From Selaginella moellendorffii (taxonomy: Eukaryota > Streptophyta > Lycopodiopsida > Selaginellales > Selaginellaceae), in assembly GCF_000143415.4 (NCBI RefSeq), contig NW_003314320.1, positions 246,586-310,585 on the forward strand: a stretch of DNA of 64,000 nt, read 5' to 3'. Below, in pieces: positions 33,853-45,441 of this stretch. The translations under genes and the position numbers were made by a program. How positions within the stretch are numbered: position 1 is the stretch's first letter; each line of letters starts with the position of its first letter. Under the pieces are notes generated by a model. That model made no database searches, had not been told where the DNA came from, and worked only from the letters and a program-made list of their open reading frames with translations.

Positions 33853-36509
33853 TCACGGCCTTTCGCCGCACAGGTCGAGCAGCTTCATCAGGCTTTGCCT
33901 TTCGTCCCGCCGCTTCCAAATCATTCGAGTGTGGCTTTTGCGCCTGTATTTGATCCGGGCGTTGAGGAACCTCGTGTAGTTGCGGCCCTTCTTGCAGACG
34001 ATGAAATCGTTCAAATCGGCGAAAGACTCTTCGTACGTCTCCCTGGTCAGCATCTCTGCGACGAAAGGATTCTCAACGTGGCGGTTCTTGTTGCTGCTGC
34101 TGACTGTTGCCGCGGGGCTCTTGCTCTTGCTCTTGGTGGCGCTACGCGTTCTCTTACTAATGCACGCTTCTGCACTCCAGTTCTTCATTCCTGCGCCACG
34201 TCTTCTCCTTTTCTTCGTTTTGCTGAAGATGATGAAAACAGCCATAAGCTCAAAAGACGGACAAACAGAAAGACTTACCTCTCCACAGGTGTGTCTGGTG
34301 CGCTTGTACTCTCCACAGGTGTATCAGTAAGTTGTTCCACGCGGAGCTTCTTTAGCTTGAACCGCTTGGCTATGATCAATGTCGATGGCCTGGGTTTCAA
34401 AGGAGTCGTCGAATCTGATGCTTCCTCCACGATGACCTCTTGCACAACCTCTTGGACGACCTCTTGAACGACCTCTTGGATTGTTTCATGTACGCTCATG
34501 TCAGGTGTCACAGTTTCAATAGTTGGCAAATCCTTCCCGTTGTCGAAGCTGATGCCAGGCGACAGCCAGTCGACATCTTCAATTGTTGGCAAATCCTTCC
34601 TACCAATTGGAGTGACTTTTGATATAAACGACAAGAGCTTCGTCGCGGACTTCTGCATGCCAACAGAAACGAAAAGCTAAGAGATGTGAGCCGTTGGAAT
34701 CACACAAGTTACCTTACGGGAACACATGTCCCAGGCTGTTTGATGAAGCGACTTAATCATCTCACGCAGGAAAAAGTTTGTAGAAGCGGGCACCTCATCG
34801 TCCATGACGCCGTTATCGGGTCTACTCTCGAGTAGTAACAAGGCCAGGAGAGAGTCCAAAACGCGAACGTATTCGACGGCCACAGCTTCATCCAGTCCCC
34901 TCAGTGACTCGTAGGAAAATATGTGAGCAAATATAACAAGCGTCCATCCTATGGTTCCTCTTGCGTTTTCTGATGTCAAAGCCTCGACCATGTTCAGATT
35001 GAAACAGCCAATAGCGTGCATAAACTTTGTGGAAGGCATATTAAACCTGATGGCAGTAGCAACCGTCTCGAAAGTTCTTTGAATGGCAAGGTCCCGAACA
35101 CCAATCAACTCCCCATCCCTGTCCTGGCACTTGATAGTACAGACCTCTCTAACAAGCCGATTTATTGCACAAGCCATCGCTCGGAGTAGAGCAGCCAACG
35201 TAGAGGAATACTCGCCTTGGTCACTGTTATATCCCCCAACATAACTTAGTGCTTGTGTCCCCCTCTCGAAACCATCTCTGTCCCGTGCTGCAAACGCTGA
35301 GTAATACTTTGACAGTAACCCCATTGCTGTTTCTACCACCGAAGATGCCAATCCAATAGCTACTCCATGCGGCAACTCGTCGTCCAGCTGAAAGTGTGGA
35401 ATATAATTCTGGGCCTGGATCGCAGCGAAGCTCCCAGCGTCGCAACTCGTACCCAAGTCACCTGGGACCAATGCTCCGGTCACGAGCGATATGATGTGCG
35501 TCAGTAAGTTGCTAGGAACTTGGTTGTTAGTGGACATGTCGAGCAGAAGAACACCCGCAGGAAGACTAAGCTTGGACTGTTGGAACGGTCGGTCTTGCAG
35601 AAACTGAAAGTGTAACATATGCGCGAATGCAGCTTCGATCGACGCACGGTAAGAGAACTCTTCGCCTTCTGGGAATGTCAGAGCCCGGTGGAGTAAGATC
35701 TCATCCAAGAACACCTACAAAACAAAGATGTAGAGGTCAATAGAGGGAAAAAGGAGAGATCTTTTGCATACTTCTAGCAGGGCGCTCCTCAAGACGACGT
35801 CTTGATGTTCTTTCACGGTGTAAGGCGAGCCAAGAGGGAAGAACTTCGACGGCGAGCAAAGATGGTGGAGCATATCGTGGACAGTCGATGCGGCAGTGTG
35901 GCTCATGCTGGTGTTGAACATATCCACGATGGGAATGATCCGGATGCAGCAGCACAGCGTTTGAGCAAGCGCCTCGAAGTGGAGCGCCGCCTCACTGGAA
36001 CAAGATACCATCTCCGGGACATACCAGAAGTTCGTGAGCAAATAGCTGCTAATCTTCGCAAGCTCCTGGAACAAGACTTTGTAGAGCCGGACCACGTCGT
36101 CGTGAGCGATGGTCACCATTGCCTCGCCCACGGCCACCGATAGCGCGTAATCTCCATCTGCATTGGCCGGATCGTCCGCGGCGGCGAGGCAGAGGAGCAG
36201 CGCCGCGAGAGATTTGAGGGTCTGGACGCGATCGCCCTGCGACACAGAGGGACTGCCAGCATTTCATATCAGTGAGGAAGCTGGCAGCAGGGACTGGAAA
36301 TCCAGGAGCGCTGCGAGTGCCGCAAGGGAAGAAAGAAGTATTACCTGGGAGGAATCGCAAGAACAGAGCTCCACGGCGTAGCTCTTGAGCTCGCGCCAGT
36401 GCTCGCAGCGGAGATTACTGTGGCGGCAGCAATCTTGATCCAAGCACCGCGTCCTCTTCTTCGCGCGCTTGGCCGCCAGAGACAGGCGCCATCCCTGGCT
36501 CGACGCCAT
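33853..36509 (-). CDS. Unrecognised ~790-residue helical protein with basic C-terminus
   Basis: About five exons on the minus strand, starting MASSQGWRLSLAAKRAKKR (ATG complement at 36,507-36,509) and ending LMKLLDLCGERP. The first exon has a Cys-rich segment (CLDQDCCRH...CEHW). The next two exons (about 36,240-35,770 and 35,713-34,713) are long, leucine-rich and look alpha-helical, like an ARM/HEAT-type solenoid. Then comes a low-complexity part with KDLPTIE twice and four VQEV units (34,430-34,480), and a basic tail with FADLNDFIVCKKGRNYTRFL. I cannot name the family. A telo-box lies just upstream (36,526-36,533). Confidence 0.6.
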
Positions 36510-36657
36510 TGAGAGAATAAATATAAACCCTAAACCACTAGAACGAGAGAATCTTCCTTTTCCCCTTATAGCTTTATTTTGTAACACGGTTACAAAAAGC
36601 CATTGAAACATCCATCCTTTTAAAATGCGATCCAGCAAAATTGAGCTTAGAAGGTTA

Positions 36658-37694
36658 TCATACAGAGTAGCGATTTCTCGCCTTCGAATCACCACGCTTT
36701 GCATCCTCCTGGAAAAAGTAGGACCAAAAGTTAAAGCGATTTGGCAGAATGAGAATAAAGAGATTCTTACGTGAAACATGAAGTTGATCCTGTCCTGGTA
36801 CTCGAGAAATTCCTTCCATTGCCTTCCAATGCTCATCTGGAATCGCCCAAAACAAGGAAACTTTTCAGAGCTCGAGCAAGGACAAGGCAAAAACTAATAG
36901 AAAACAAATCTTATGAAAGAACCATTCAAAGCTTGCTAAAGGAAAAAAGCAAAGCTAGAACAAGAAGAAACATGCTAGAGAACTCAACCAAAACGAAGAG
37001 AAGGAAGGAAAGAGAAGATCTCTTTACCTGAGCGGCTTCGTTGTTAGCCGTCTTGGTCCATAAGGAGAGCTTATCTCCTCTCGGCCTCACGCTCACCACC
37101 ACGCCACAGATCTCATCAGCCTCATCGAATTGCTCACCGATCAAAGCGAGCAGCTGGAAGAACAAGAATGTAAGCAGAAAAGCCACGATGAAAAACGAGA
37201 GAAATCTCTCTTATACCCACAGTGTTTAGCCAGAACTGATCCAGCGCTTGCTTGCTACCTCGCGGTGGAGCAGCAGTCCATTTCCCCCCATTCGCACACC
37301 TCGGATCTTCCCACTCGGGCTTGATTCCCTCCTTGAAGCAGTGAAAGTCCGCCCCACTGATCAATCGACCCGGCTGCACGAGATTATTGTAGAGACTGCA
37401 AAGAAATAGAGGCGCATTTGTATCTTAGATCCCAGAATCGAAAGCAAGGGGCATGGATCGAGGGGCTTACCACCAGAAATCCTCGACAGTGCTCACGGTG
37501 TAGACCGGCCGCAATGAGCTTCCCCACTGCTGCTGCTTGTTCTTACCGCTAGGGTTATCGAACCAAAACGTCCACGAGTGCTCCAGCGGATGCTTCTCCT
37601 TGACGATGGATTTGGGGGACGCCACGATTTCCCCCTCCTCACGCTCGCTCGCATCCACCGGCATCGCCATCGGCGCCTTCTCGACCTCCACCAT
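36658..37694 (-). CDS. eIF4E: Eukaryotic translation initiation factor 4E
   Basis: Five exons, about 220 residues, the usual eIF4E size. It binds the mRNA 5' cap and recruits eIF4G in the cytoplasm. Visible hallmarks are [17 protein letters not shown] (the first aromatic core), VEDFWW, the cap-sandwich/charge pair PEWEDP, GGKWT, the DQFWLN helix and the phosphate-binding [10 protein letters not shown]. The C-terminus is RNRYSV. It could be eIF4E or eIF(iso)4E; that needs a tree. It is divergent from TML, with 89 bp between start codons. Confidence 0.95.
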
Positions 37695-37783
37695 TGGGAA
37701 AGGAAATAACCTCGCCTCCCGAGAACCCTAATGTACCCCGCGAATATTCTTAGGGCTTTAACGCTTGTTCTTTTTCTCCGTCT
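37695..37783. promoter_or_regulatory. 89-bp bidirectional promoter between eIF4E and TML
   Basis: Only 89 bp separate the two ATGs. A telo-box AACCCTAA is at 37,724-37,731, and TTAGGGCTTTA at about 37,750-37,760 is a further related element. A pyrimidine-rich tract leads to the TML ATG. Both 5' UTRs must be very short or overlap. Confidence 0.6.
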
Positions 37784-40764
37784 ATGGCGTGCCTGGCACT
37801 GGCGCTCCAGCCCGTCAAAGGACCCGATGTTCTCCTCCAGACGTAAGTGATCTTCCATCGGATAGATTAGATCCGGCGCGCGATCGATGGGTGGGATTGA
37901 TAATCTCTTGGTATTGCAGCCGCGAATGGTTCCCTCCTGCCAGAGCCGCGGATGTTTCATCAAGTTTTCGCAGCACTCGAATCGCCTTCGCGGCGGGCAA
38001 ACAAATCTCTGTGGATGTTGTTGGGACCGGGTGAGTTCTAGATCTAGACTAGAGATGCTACATTTTCTTATACTCTTCGTTTTCTTTCTCTTGTCAGGCT
38101 AGGGGACGATGCTCTAGCTGCTGCAAGCGGTCAAGTTGTTGTTGGAAAGGAAAACAAGTGAGTTCTTCACTTTGAATTGGTTGTGGTTCGACTTTCGTGA
38201 TCTTTCCTTGAATGTTTTTGTGATCTCTCGACTTATTTCCTTGACGTTTTTTGTGATCTCTCGATTTATTTTCTCGAATGCTTTCTGGACTTTTAGATGA
38301 TGCATTGCCTATTCCTTGTTTTCTTTTGATGTCAATTTATGACTTTTTCTTTCTGTGTGTTTTGTATAGATACGTGTTTAAGTTCTTCACTTTCTGGACT
38401 TTTAGATGACGCATTGCCTATTCCTTGTTTTCTGTTGATCTCAACTTAGATGTTTCCATGATCTTGATCTTCTTCTCTGTCTGTGTTTTTTGGTTAGATA
38501 CCGTGTTGTTTATCGCTTGGTAAACACAGTCTACGTGCTTGGTATCACAAGCGCTCACCAGGATGACTCTGCAAATAATATCTTCGAATGTGCAAATGTT
38601 GTAAACCAGACTGTGAGGTAAGTCCTTTTCGTGCTGCTACCTCCATCTGATCTTTTGAGACCAGGAGCATACTAGTGTTTTGGTTGCAGCTTGCAAAGGT
38701 ATCGATGTTAACACCGAAAGAGTCATCAGAAAGTACACCGAGGTAAGCGTCTTTCCATTCGTTTTAATTTAGTTTTCTTAAGGTCACTTTCATGGAATAG
38801 ATTTATATGACCCTTGATGCGGTTCTCCATGGAGTCAGTGCCGCGCGACTTTCGTTCATTTTGTCTTCCATTCACGGCGACAACGTTGGACAAATCTTTT
38901 TTTCTGCTGCCGAAGCTGAGAACCGTGCTCGAGGCGCTGATAGCTGGAATCAAATAAAGCACCACCCGTCAGAACGTCTAGCAAATGTGGAGGTACGATT
39001 CTTCCTTGTGTTTTTCAAAATGGCCAACGTTTGAATCCCAGGTTTTGTCCAATGCAACTTTTGAGATACCAGAAGAGACCATCGCTGCCGGTGACGAGTT
39101 CAAAGCTACGCTAGCTCCTCCGGCACCAGCTGCCACACCTGCACTGCCGCCGCCGCCAGAGGAGAAGCCAGCCGAGAACGAGGATCCTTTTGCTGCAAGC
39201 GACGCTCTCACCAAGCCAGAATCTCTCGCTGGCGGTTTCAAAAAGGCAAAGGACACCAAAGACATAACCGCGGGGCTTTCGGAGCTCAGCGTTCCCACCG
39301 TAGCACCTGGTGCAGCGGAGTCGACATTTGTAGGAGTGGAAGGCTTCGAAGGCGATTATGGAGGCCTCGACTTTAATGACGACTACGGTGGCGGATTTGG
39401 AGACGCATTTGAAGGCCTGACGGATGCTTTTGGTGGAGGATTGGACGCCTCTGATTATGCGACAGCGGAAGACAAAGCTGCGGCTTCAGGCCTAGCCGGG
39501 CTAGAGGAATTAGAAGGTGGTGGCGGAAGAAAAGCTGGCACGAAACCAGCCACCGAAAAATCTGAGGCCAAGGGTGATCTCGCCAGCGAGCTTGTCGTCA
39601 CTGGTGCTCACGAAGGTAAGCCCAGAAATACGTTTTTTATACACACTTTCTCAAAGTATGTTATTTAACTTCCTTTGCAGGTACACAGAGAAAGGATGAC
39701 AAGCCAGCCGAGACAAGAACCCCGCTCCTTTGGTTCACGGAAGAAATTTATGCCGAGTTTAAAGGCCTGGTGCTGAGCAGAACCGGCCTACAGGGAGTTT
39801 TGCATTTAAAAACACCAGATCCGGCTGCCGCTGGCGAGACTGACACGGAGTTTTCCTTCTCTCTGGAAGGAGCTGCCGGAATCAAGGTATGATCCAGCCA
39901 GCGCTTCAATGATTTTCAGTTCTAACTCCCTATTGTTTGCTTGACCTCCAGAACGGTGTTTTAAAGTCGTCAATCACTAGCAGCCTAGGACAAGGATACT
40001 TTCATGTTCGAACTCCACCAGCGGAGAGTCCTTTGGCCGTTTTAAAATATCGTTTGCATCCCCGCTTTACACCGCTGCCTCTACGGATGAGGTATGTCTG
40101 CTTTCCGTGCTCCAGTGTCTTTAACACTTGGTTCTTTTCCTTCTTTCTTTCGCTAGGCTTGTGGCTAAGAAGGTCGGGTTCCTACTTTCCGTGATGATAC
40201 AGGTACGTGTGATATTTGGTGATTTGATTCGATCTCTCACTGTTTCTCTTTGATTTTTTTTGGCCAGTATGTTGTCAACCCGTACTTGCCAAGAGAACTG
40301 AAGGACGTGACGTTTGTTCTCTGCCTACCATGTTCGCCAGAGTCTCTTAAAGTTTCTCCCAGGTAAGATCATTGTTTCTTTTAACGTTTCTTCACTAACT
40401 CTTTAATCTTCTAGAGCGGCTCTGGATCGCAGTACGAAAGAATTAAGATGGCAGGTTGGAGAGATTGGAGTAAGTTTTTCTCGGTATACGTTTTGGACTC
40501 TAAACACATTCTGGTCTTTTCTTCCAGCTGCGAACTCCGCCTGGACGATTGCGAGCGCAATTTCCACTAGCAGCATCTGATCAGTCATTAGAAGACGAAG
40601 AATCACTTAAGAAGCTGAGCATGAAAGTGAGAGTTGATTTCTCTTGCAAAGGCCAGACGCTGTCGGGGATTTCTATCCGGCCCGCCACTGCCGAAGCGAA
40701 CAAGGAGGAATTCTACATTGGAGAGCACTCGTTCAAAACGGCCAATTACTCGTGCTTGTTGTAA
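37784..40764 (+). CDS. TML: TPLATE-complex muniscin-like protein TML
   Basis: Many short exons. The N-terminal longin-like part (ALALQPVKGPDVLLQT, then TREWFPPARA; YRVVYRLVNTVYVLGIT; NNIFECANVVNQ; YMTLDAVLHGVSAARL) matches plant TML. It is followed by a Pro/Ala/Glu-rich linker with acidic motifs (DYGGLDFNDDYGGGFGD) and a C-terminal mu-homology domain (LLWFTEEIYAEFKGLVLSR to YIGEHSFKTANYSCLL). TML is a subunit of the plant TPLATE adaptor complex in clathrin-mediated endocytosis at the plasma membrane. One splice acceptor needed care: the conserved VSVLVAACKGIDV requires the AG at about 38,672, not the later TTGCAG. Its stop is 42 bp from the convergent PSMB4 stop. Confidence 0.9.
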
Positions 40765-40806
40765 AGATAAAAAAGAGAGCTTTTTTGTAAAAACATTGTC
40801 ATCAAA

Positions 40807-41855
40807 CTACCAAGAACCTTCTGCGTTTTTCGTGGGATTCTGGAAGGCTTCGAGTTCCCAGTTTGTTTCGATAGCGAACGGAGACGAGATTGTCACACCT
40901 TCCTCTGTCACCTTCGCAATCTGGCAAAACAAAAATCATCCGTGAGACAAAAGAAAGATGACAAAGTTTCTTACCTGGTATTTGTTAATCGACGACCGAT
41001 CGCGATAGTAGAGAACAAGGAGGCATTTCTCCAAGAGACGAACACCCTCTTCCAAAGTCATGTCGGCCCGCCACTGCTTTCGCAGCTCTGGACGCGCAAG
41101 GTGTTGGCCGAATCCAGTCGCGACGTGATCATCCTCGAAGTGAACGCCTATCATGCTAACCTGTGAACCTCGATTGAGTTTTCTCTAGCTCATGTAGTGT
41201 AAAATCATCGAGAAACTTACCACTCCAAGGTACTTCTTCCCATTCTTCACACCACCGAGAATGATGTTGTTCCACAAGGGATCAAACTTGTTCCGGCGCT
41301 GGTACATGATCCGGTTCAAGTAGCTGTGAATTTCGTGAGGCCCGAGAGTGTTCGAGTCGTCCCACATCTGATCGCGCAAGCTGCGAGAAACCATCATCAG
41401 AAAAAGGAAGAAGAAGAAGTGAAAATGCTCACGTTAATTCATCCAGCATGGTAGAAATCTGCTGGAAGTCACTCATCTCCCCGCTAGCTCCAATCACAGC
41501 GTGCTTGCCGACGGGCTTTAGCCTCTGGAAGCTTTTGTACCTCTTTGTAGATCCGTAGGAAGCTTAAGCAAATGGAATCTCCTCAAAAACATTTCTTCGC
41601 AAGAGATTTCACACACATACCGGCCATGTCCGCTGCGAGGAGGATCCCATCCTTGTACTTAATCCCCAACACGGATGATCCAGTGACATAGGGATACCTG
41701 ATCGAAGAAAATGGAGTGAAAATTCACGAAACCAGCGCCCCCGGAGCTTACTGTGTGCGCTCGATGTGGATCTTGCCGTCGCTAGCTGCCGCAGCCCCGG
41801 AATGGCGAGCGCCCAGCGATTCCTCGCGCTTGAATGCCTCGATCGTGTGCTCCAT
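40807..41855 (-). CDS. PBG1: 20S proteasome subunit beta type-4 (beta-7, plant PBG)
   Basis: Exons on the minus strand start MEHTIEAFKREE. Hallmarks are YPYVTGSSVLGIKYKDGILLAAD, split by an intron after ADMA, then ASYGSTKRYKSFQRLKPVG, HAVIGASGEMSDFQ, LGPHEIHSYLNRIMYQRR, FDPLWNNIILGGVKNGKKYLG, VATGFGQHLARP and LLEKCLLVLYYRDRSSINKYQ. Plant PBG/PSMB4 is a non-catalytic beta-7 subunit of the 20S core, placed at the two-ring interface. The last exon gives TEEGVTISSPFA and ends NAEGSW at a stop complementary to 40,807-40,809. Two telo-boxes lie upstream (41,863-41,870; 41,885-41,892). Confidence 0.95.
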
Positions 41856-42451
41856 TTGCGCAAACCCTAAATAAATCGCCCAAGAACCCTAAATTACTGT
41901 GAAGGACGAATGACGGGCTAAGTACCCGTCACGCACGTCGAACTCTGACTATACTGCCTTCTCGCGTTCGTGCCTTTAGTTTGATTTATTTTTTCTCGAC
42001 AAGACAGGGCCGAGAGGCAGCTTTACCCTAATAGAGCGAGAAAGAGAGCGGTGCTCTTCCATTGGCGATCGATCGATTCGCCAGGAGATTCCAGGTTTCC
42101 AGCTCCTTTTTCTCCCGATTCAATGTGTCAGGGCCGGAAATTTTGAGCGCGGCGCCAAGAACCGGTGCCATTCCCGCCGGATCGAGGCATGGTTCCGCGG
42201 ATCGCAGCTCTGGGACGCGAGAATGCAGGTGTGGAGGCTGGAATTTGGATCGCGCATGGTTCTTTTCTTGTCGAGAACCCTAGGCGGCGTCCGGCAAGAC
42301 GAAGTCCTCGCATGAGATACGCGCGAGCAGCTCATGGATTGCAGGGAATGCGGCGTTGCAAGGATTCTTGTAGCAGCGGCAGCGATTTCTAGAGAGGTGT
42401 GGGTTTCTTTCTTCTTTTTCGGGCTCATGAGAATGCCGAATTCGCAGGAAC
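41856..42451. promoter_or_regulatory. Divergent promoter region between PSMB4 and the RCC1-FYVE gene
   Basis: About 600 bp with two telo-boxes near the PSMB4 end and a likely 5' UTR intron near the right end (about 42,396-42,447, GTGTGG to TTCGCAG) just before the ATG at 42,452. No other gene is supported here. Confidence 0.4.
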
Positions 42452-45227
42452 ATGGTCGACAGGAGGACGGATTGCTATGGAAGTCCTCCAAGGAATGGCG
42501 TGGGGAAGACCTTCCCATCGGGAGCGCTATACACGGTTGATTCTTTCAAGGGACGATCTGCCGCTCACTCGGCCGCAAACGCGGAGGGCTTGAGGAGCAG
42601 GGGTGGTGCGCTCATCGATGCTTCCGTGTGGACGGCGACGAGCATGTCTAGCGCTGTCAGCTCGTCGAGCCAGGGATCTGGGCAGGAGGAGGGGGATGTT
42701 TTCGGAGAGCTGTGGATGTGGGGGGAAGGAATTGGGGATGGTGGTGTCACGAAGAAGCTCGACACTTCGTTTAGAACAGATGCGTTTCTTCCGCGAGCGG
42801 TGAGATCACTGGTGGTGCTCGACGTCCAGCAGATCGCTTGCGGTGTTCGTCATACCGCATTGGTGACCAGGCAAGGAGAAGTTTTCTCGTGGGGTGAAGA
42901 GAGTGGTGGGAGGCTGGGACATGGTGTGGATGCCGACGTAGCTCACCCCCAGCTGATCGACTCACTCGCTAGCTCCACCGTCCAGTACGTTGCTTGCGGC
43001 GAGTACCACTCTTGTGCGGTGACACAGTCCGGGGATCTCTACACTTGGGGCGATGGAACTCATAACTTTGGACTTCTAGGACACGGTAACAGCATCAGCC
43101 ACTGGACTCCGAAGCGAGTGGGTGGTCCCTTGGAAGGAGTACGTGTGTCGTCGGTTGCCTGTGGACCTTGGCATACAGTCCTAGTGACTTCCACCGGTCA
43201 GCTTTTCAGCTTTGGCGATGGAACGTTTGGGGTGCTCGGGCATGGTGACAGGAAGAGTGCGTCGATGCCCAGAGAAGTGGAGTCGCTCAAGGGGCTCAAG
43301 ACTCTCAGAGCTGCCTGTGGCCCTTGGCATACTGCGGCGGTGGTGGAGGTGATGAGTAGATACTCCAACGCCGGTAGCTCGTTGTCCGGGAAGCTTTTTA
43401 CGTGGGGGGATGGAGACAAGAACAGGCTCGGGCATGGTGATAAGGAGCAAAAGTTAGTTCCGACGTGCGTCGCTGCTCTCGTTGATCACAACTTTCGTCA
43501 AGTGGCGTGTGGCCACAGCCTTACGGTGGCTCTAACGACAACAGGACACCTTTACACCATGGGAAGTGTGTCCTACGGTCAGCTGGGAGATCCTCAGGCT
43601 ACGGGAAGGCTTCCTGGCGTTCTGAGGTTGGGCAGAACACTGATTGAGGAGGTTTCTTGCGGAGCCTACCACGTTGCTGCGCTGACATCAAAAGGTGACG
43701 TTTGTACGTGGGGAAAAGGAGCAAATGGCAGGCTTGGACATGGTGATGCGGAGGACCGGGATGTGCCGACGCTGGTGGAAGCTCTCAGGGACAAGCAGGT
43801 GAAGAAAGTTTCGTGTGGATCGAGCTTTACGTCGGCAATCTGTCTCCACAAGTCTGGGCCAGGGGTAGGGACAGGGAATTCCATGTGTTCCGGATGCAGG
43901 CAGCCTTTCGGCTTCACGAGGAAGAAGCACAATTGCTACAACTGTGGACTGCCTTACTGTCACTCATGCAGCTCGAAGAAGGCACTATACGCGTCGCAGG
44001 CCCCGAATCCACGGAAGCTACATCGAGTGTGCGACACTTGCTTCTTGAAAATGAGCAGGAGCAGTGTGTCCGTGACTGCCCCGAAGGAAAACAGCGAGAC
44101 AAGGTTCCTGAAAGTGCAGACCAAGGGGGACCTGTTCAAGCAGACGGATGTCAAGACGACCAAGAGAAGTAAACGACCGGATTCCACTAGTCGGGTGTCA
44201 CCGATGCCGAATGGTCTTCTGCAGTGGGGTGGTGTGAATGCCCCGGCTGCCTTCAACGCCTTCTTGGACGCAGCGAAGTCAATTCCACAGTCGAGAGTCG
44301 GCTCCAGAGCTGTTTCACCTCTATCGAGAAGGCCCAGTCCACCAAGGTCCGCGACTCCGATACCAACGGTGGGCGGCTTGACTTCTCCAAAGCACGAGGT
44401 GGAGGGGGTGAAGCTAAAAAACGAGAGCCTCATTCTGGAGATATCGAGACTTAAAGCTCAGGTGAAGAAGAAAAGCTTTTGGTTGGTTTTGTGTAGACAT
44501 TAACTCATCGTGTCTTTCCAGGTGGAGAAACTGACAAGACGTTGCGAGTCGCACGAGAAGGAGCTACTCCACAGCTCCAAGCAGATTCAAGATGCCTTTG
44601 CGGTCGCCGGTGCCGAGTCCGCGAAGTGTAAGGCTGCGAAGGAGGTGATCATGTCACTGACAGCACAAGTAAGCAAAACCAAGGTCCTCGCAGCTATTGT
44701 TTTTAATTCTCCTTTACTGTCTTTGGTCCCAGCTCAAAGACCTGGCGGAGAGGATGCCCCCGGGAAGCTATCGAACGAGGCCAGAGCCTCCAAGCGCACC
44801 ACTGCCGGAAGATGGTACTAGAAGCCATGGGAACGTTGTCTGCGACGTCCCTGCGAGGCTGTCCGATGTTGATACTTCCAGACTTCACGACCAGGCGGAT
44901 GGCCGAGCTTCCAACTCGGCTACCAGTGAAAGTGGTGTGGAGGAATGGGTGGAACAAGACCAACCCGGAGTGTACATAACTCTTACGGCGTTACCCGGCG
45001 GTGGCAAAGACTTGAAGCGTGTTAGATTCAGGTAAGCTTTTCTCTTTTGGTTTTTGATCGAATTTTCTTCGCTCGATCTTTCGTTTTGCAGCCGCAAGAG
45101 ATTCAGTGAGAAGCAAGCAGAGATCTGGTGGCAAGAGAATCGACACCGAGTTTACGAGCAGTATAACGTCCGAGGCAAAGTTCCTGGCTCCTCGCGGCCC
45201 AACAATGCCAGCACCATAAAAGATTGA
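42452..45227 (+). CDS. RCC1-repeat, FYVE and BRX domain protein (PRAF-like, no PH domain)
   Basis: One long first exon, then three short ones. After a ~90-residue low-complexity start come seven RCC1-type blades ([112 protein letters not shown]). A FYVE zinc finger follows ([20 protein letters not shown] and on to CDTCF), then a basic/Ser linker, a coiled coil ([17 protein letters not shown]) and a C-terminal BRX domain ([15 protein letters not shown]...[16 protein letters not shown]). Plant PRAF proteins normally begin with a PH domain, and none is visible here. FYVE and BRX suggest phosphoinositide-membrane and polarity roles. The start ATG is the first in frame after a probable UTR intron. 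Confidence 0.9.
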
Positions 45228-45441
45228 CAATCTCCTGGAGATAATTTTGCTGCAAACCTTTTGGAATGGCACACAGCAATGGGCCATCTTTTTCTTGGCA
45301 GCACCACTCGAGAAAGTTTTGTAGATAAAGAACAAAAAGATTTGTTAATATGATCCATTGTTCTAACCAATTGTGCTCCAAAATGTTTGTAAGGTGATAG
45401 ATTGGAATGTGGTTATCTTCTAGAATAGAAGCCCTACAGGG

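Noticed and set aside
38690..38720. Splice acceptor TTGCAG before CTTGCAAAGG in TML
   Set aside because: It shifts the frame to a stop within eight codons; the upstream AG at about 38,672 restores the conserved VSVLVAACKGIDV.
42062..42392. Short ORFs starting at 42,062, 42,165 and 42,334
   Set aside because: They lie in the leader of the RCC1-FYVE gene; splicing the 42,334 frame into the next exon meets an early stop, so they are not its N-terminus.
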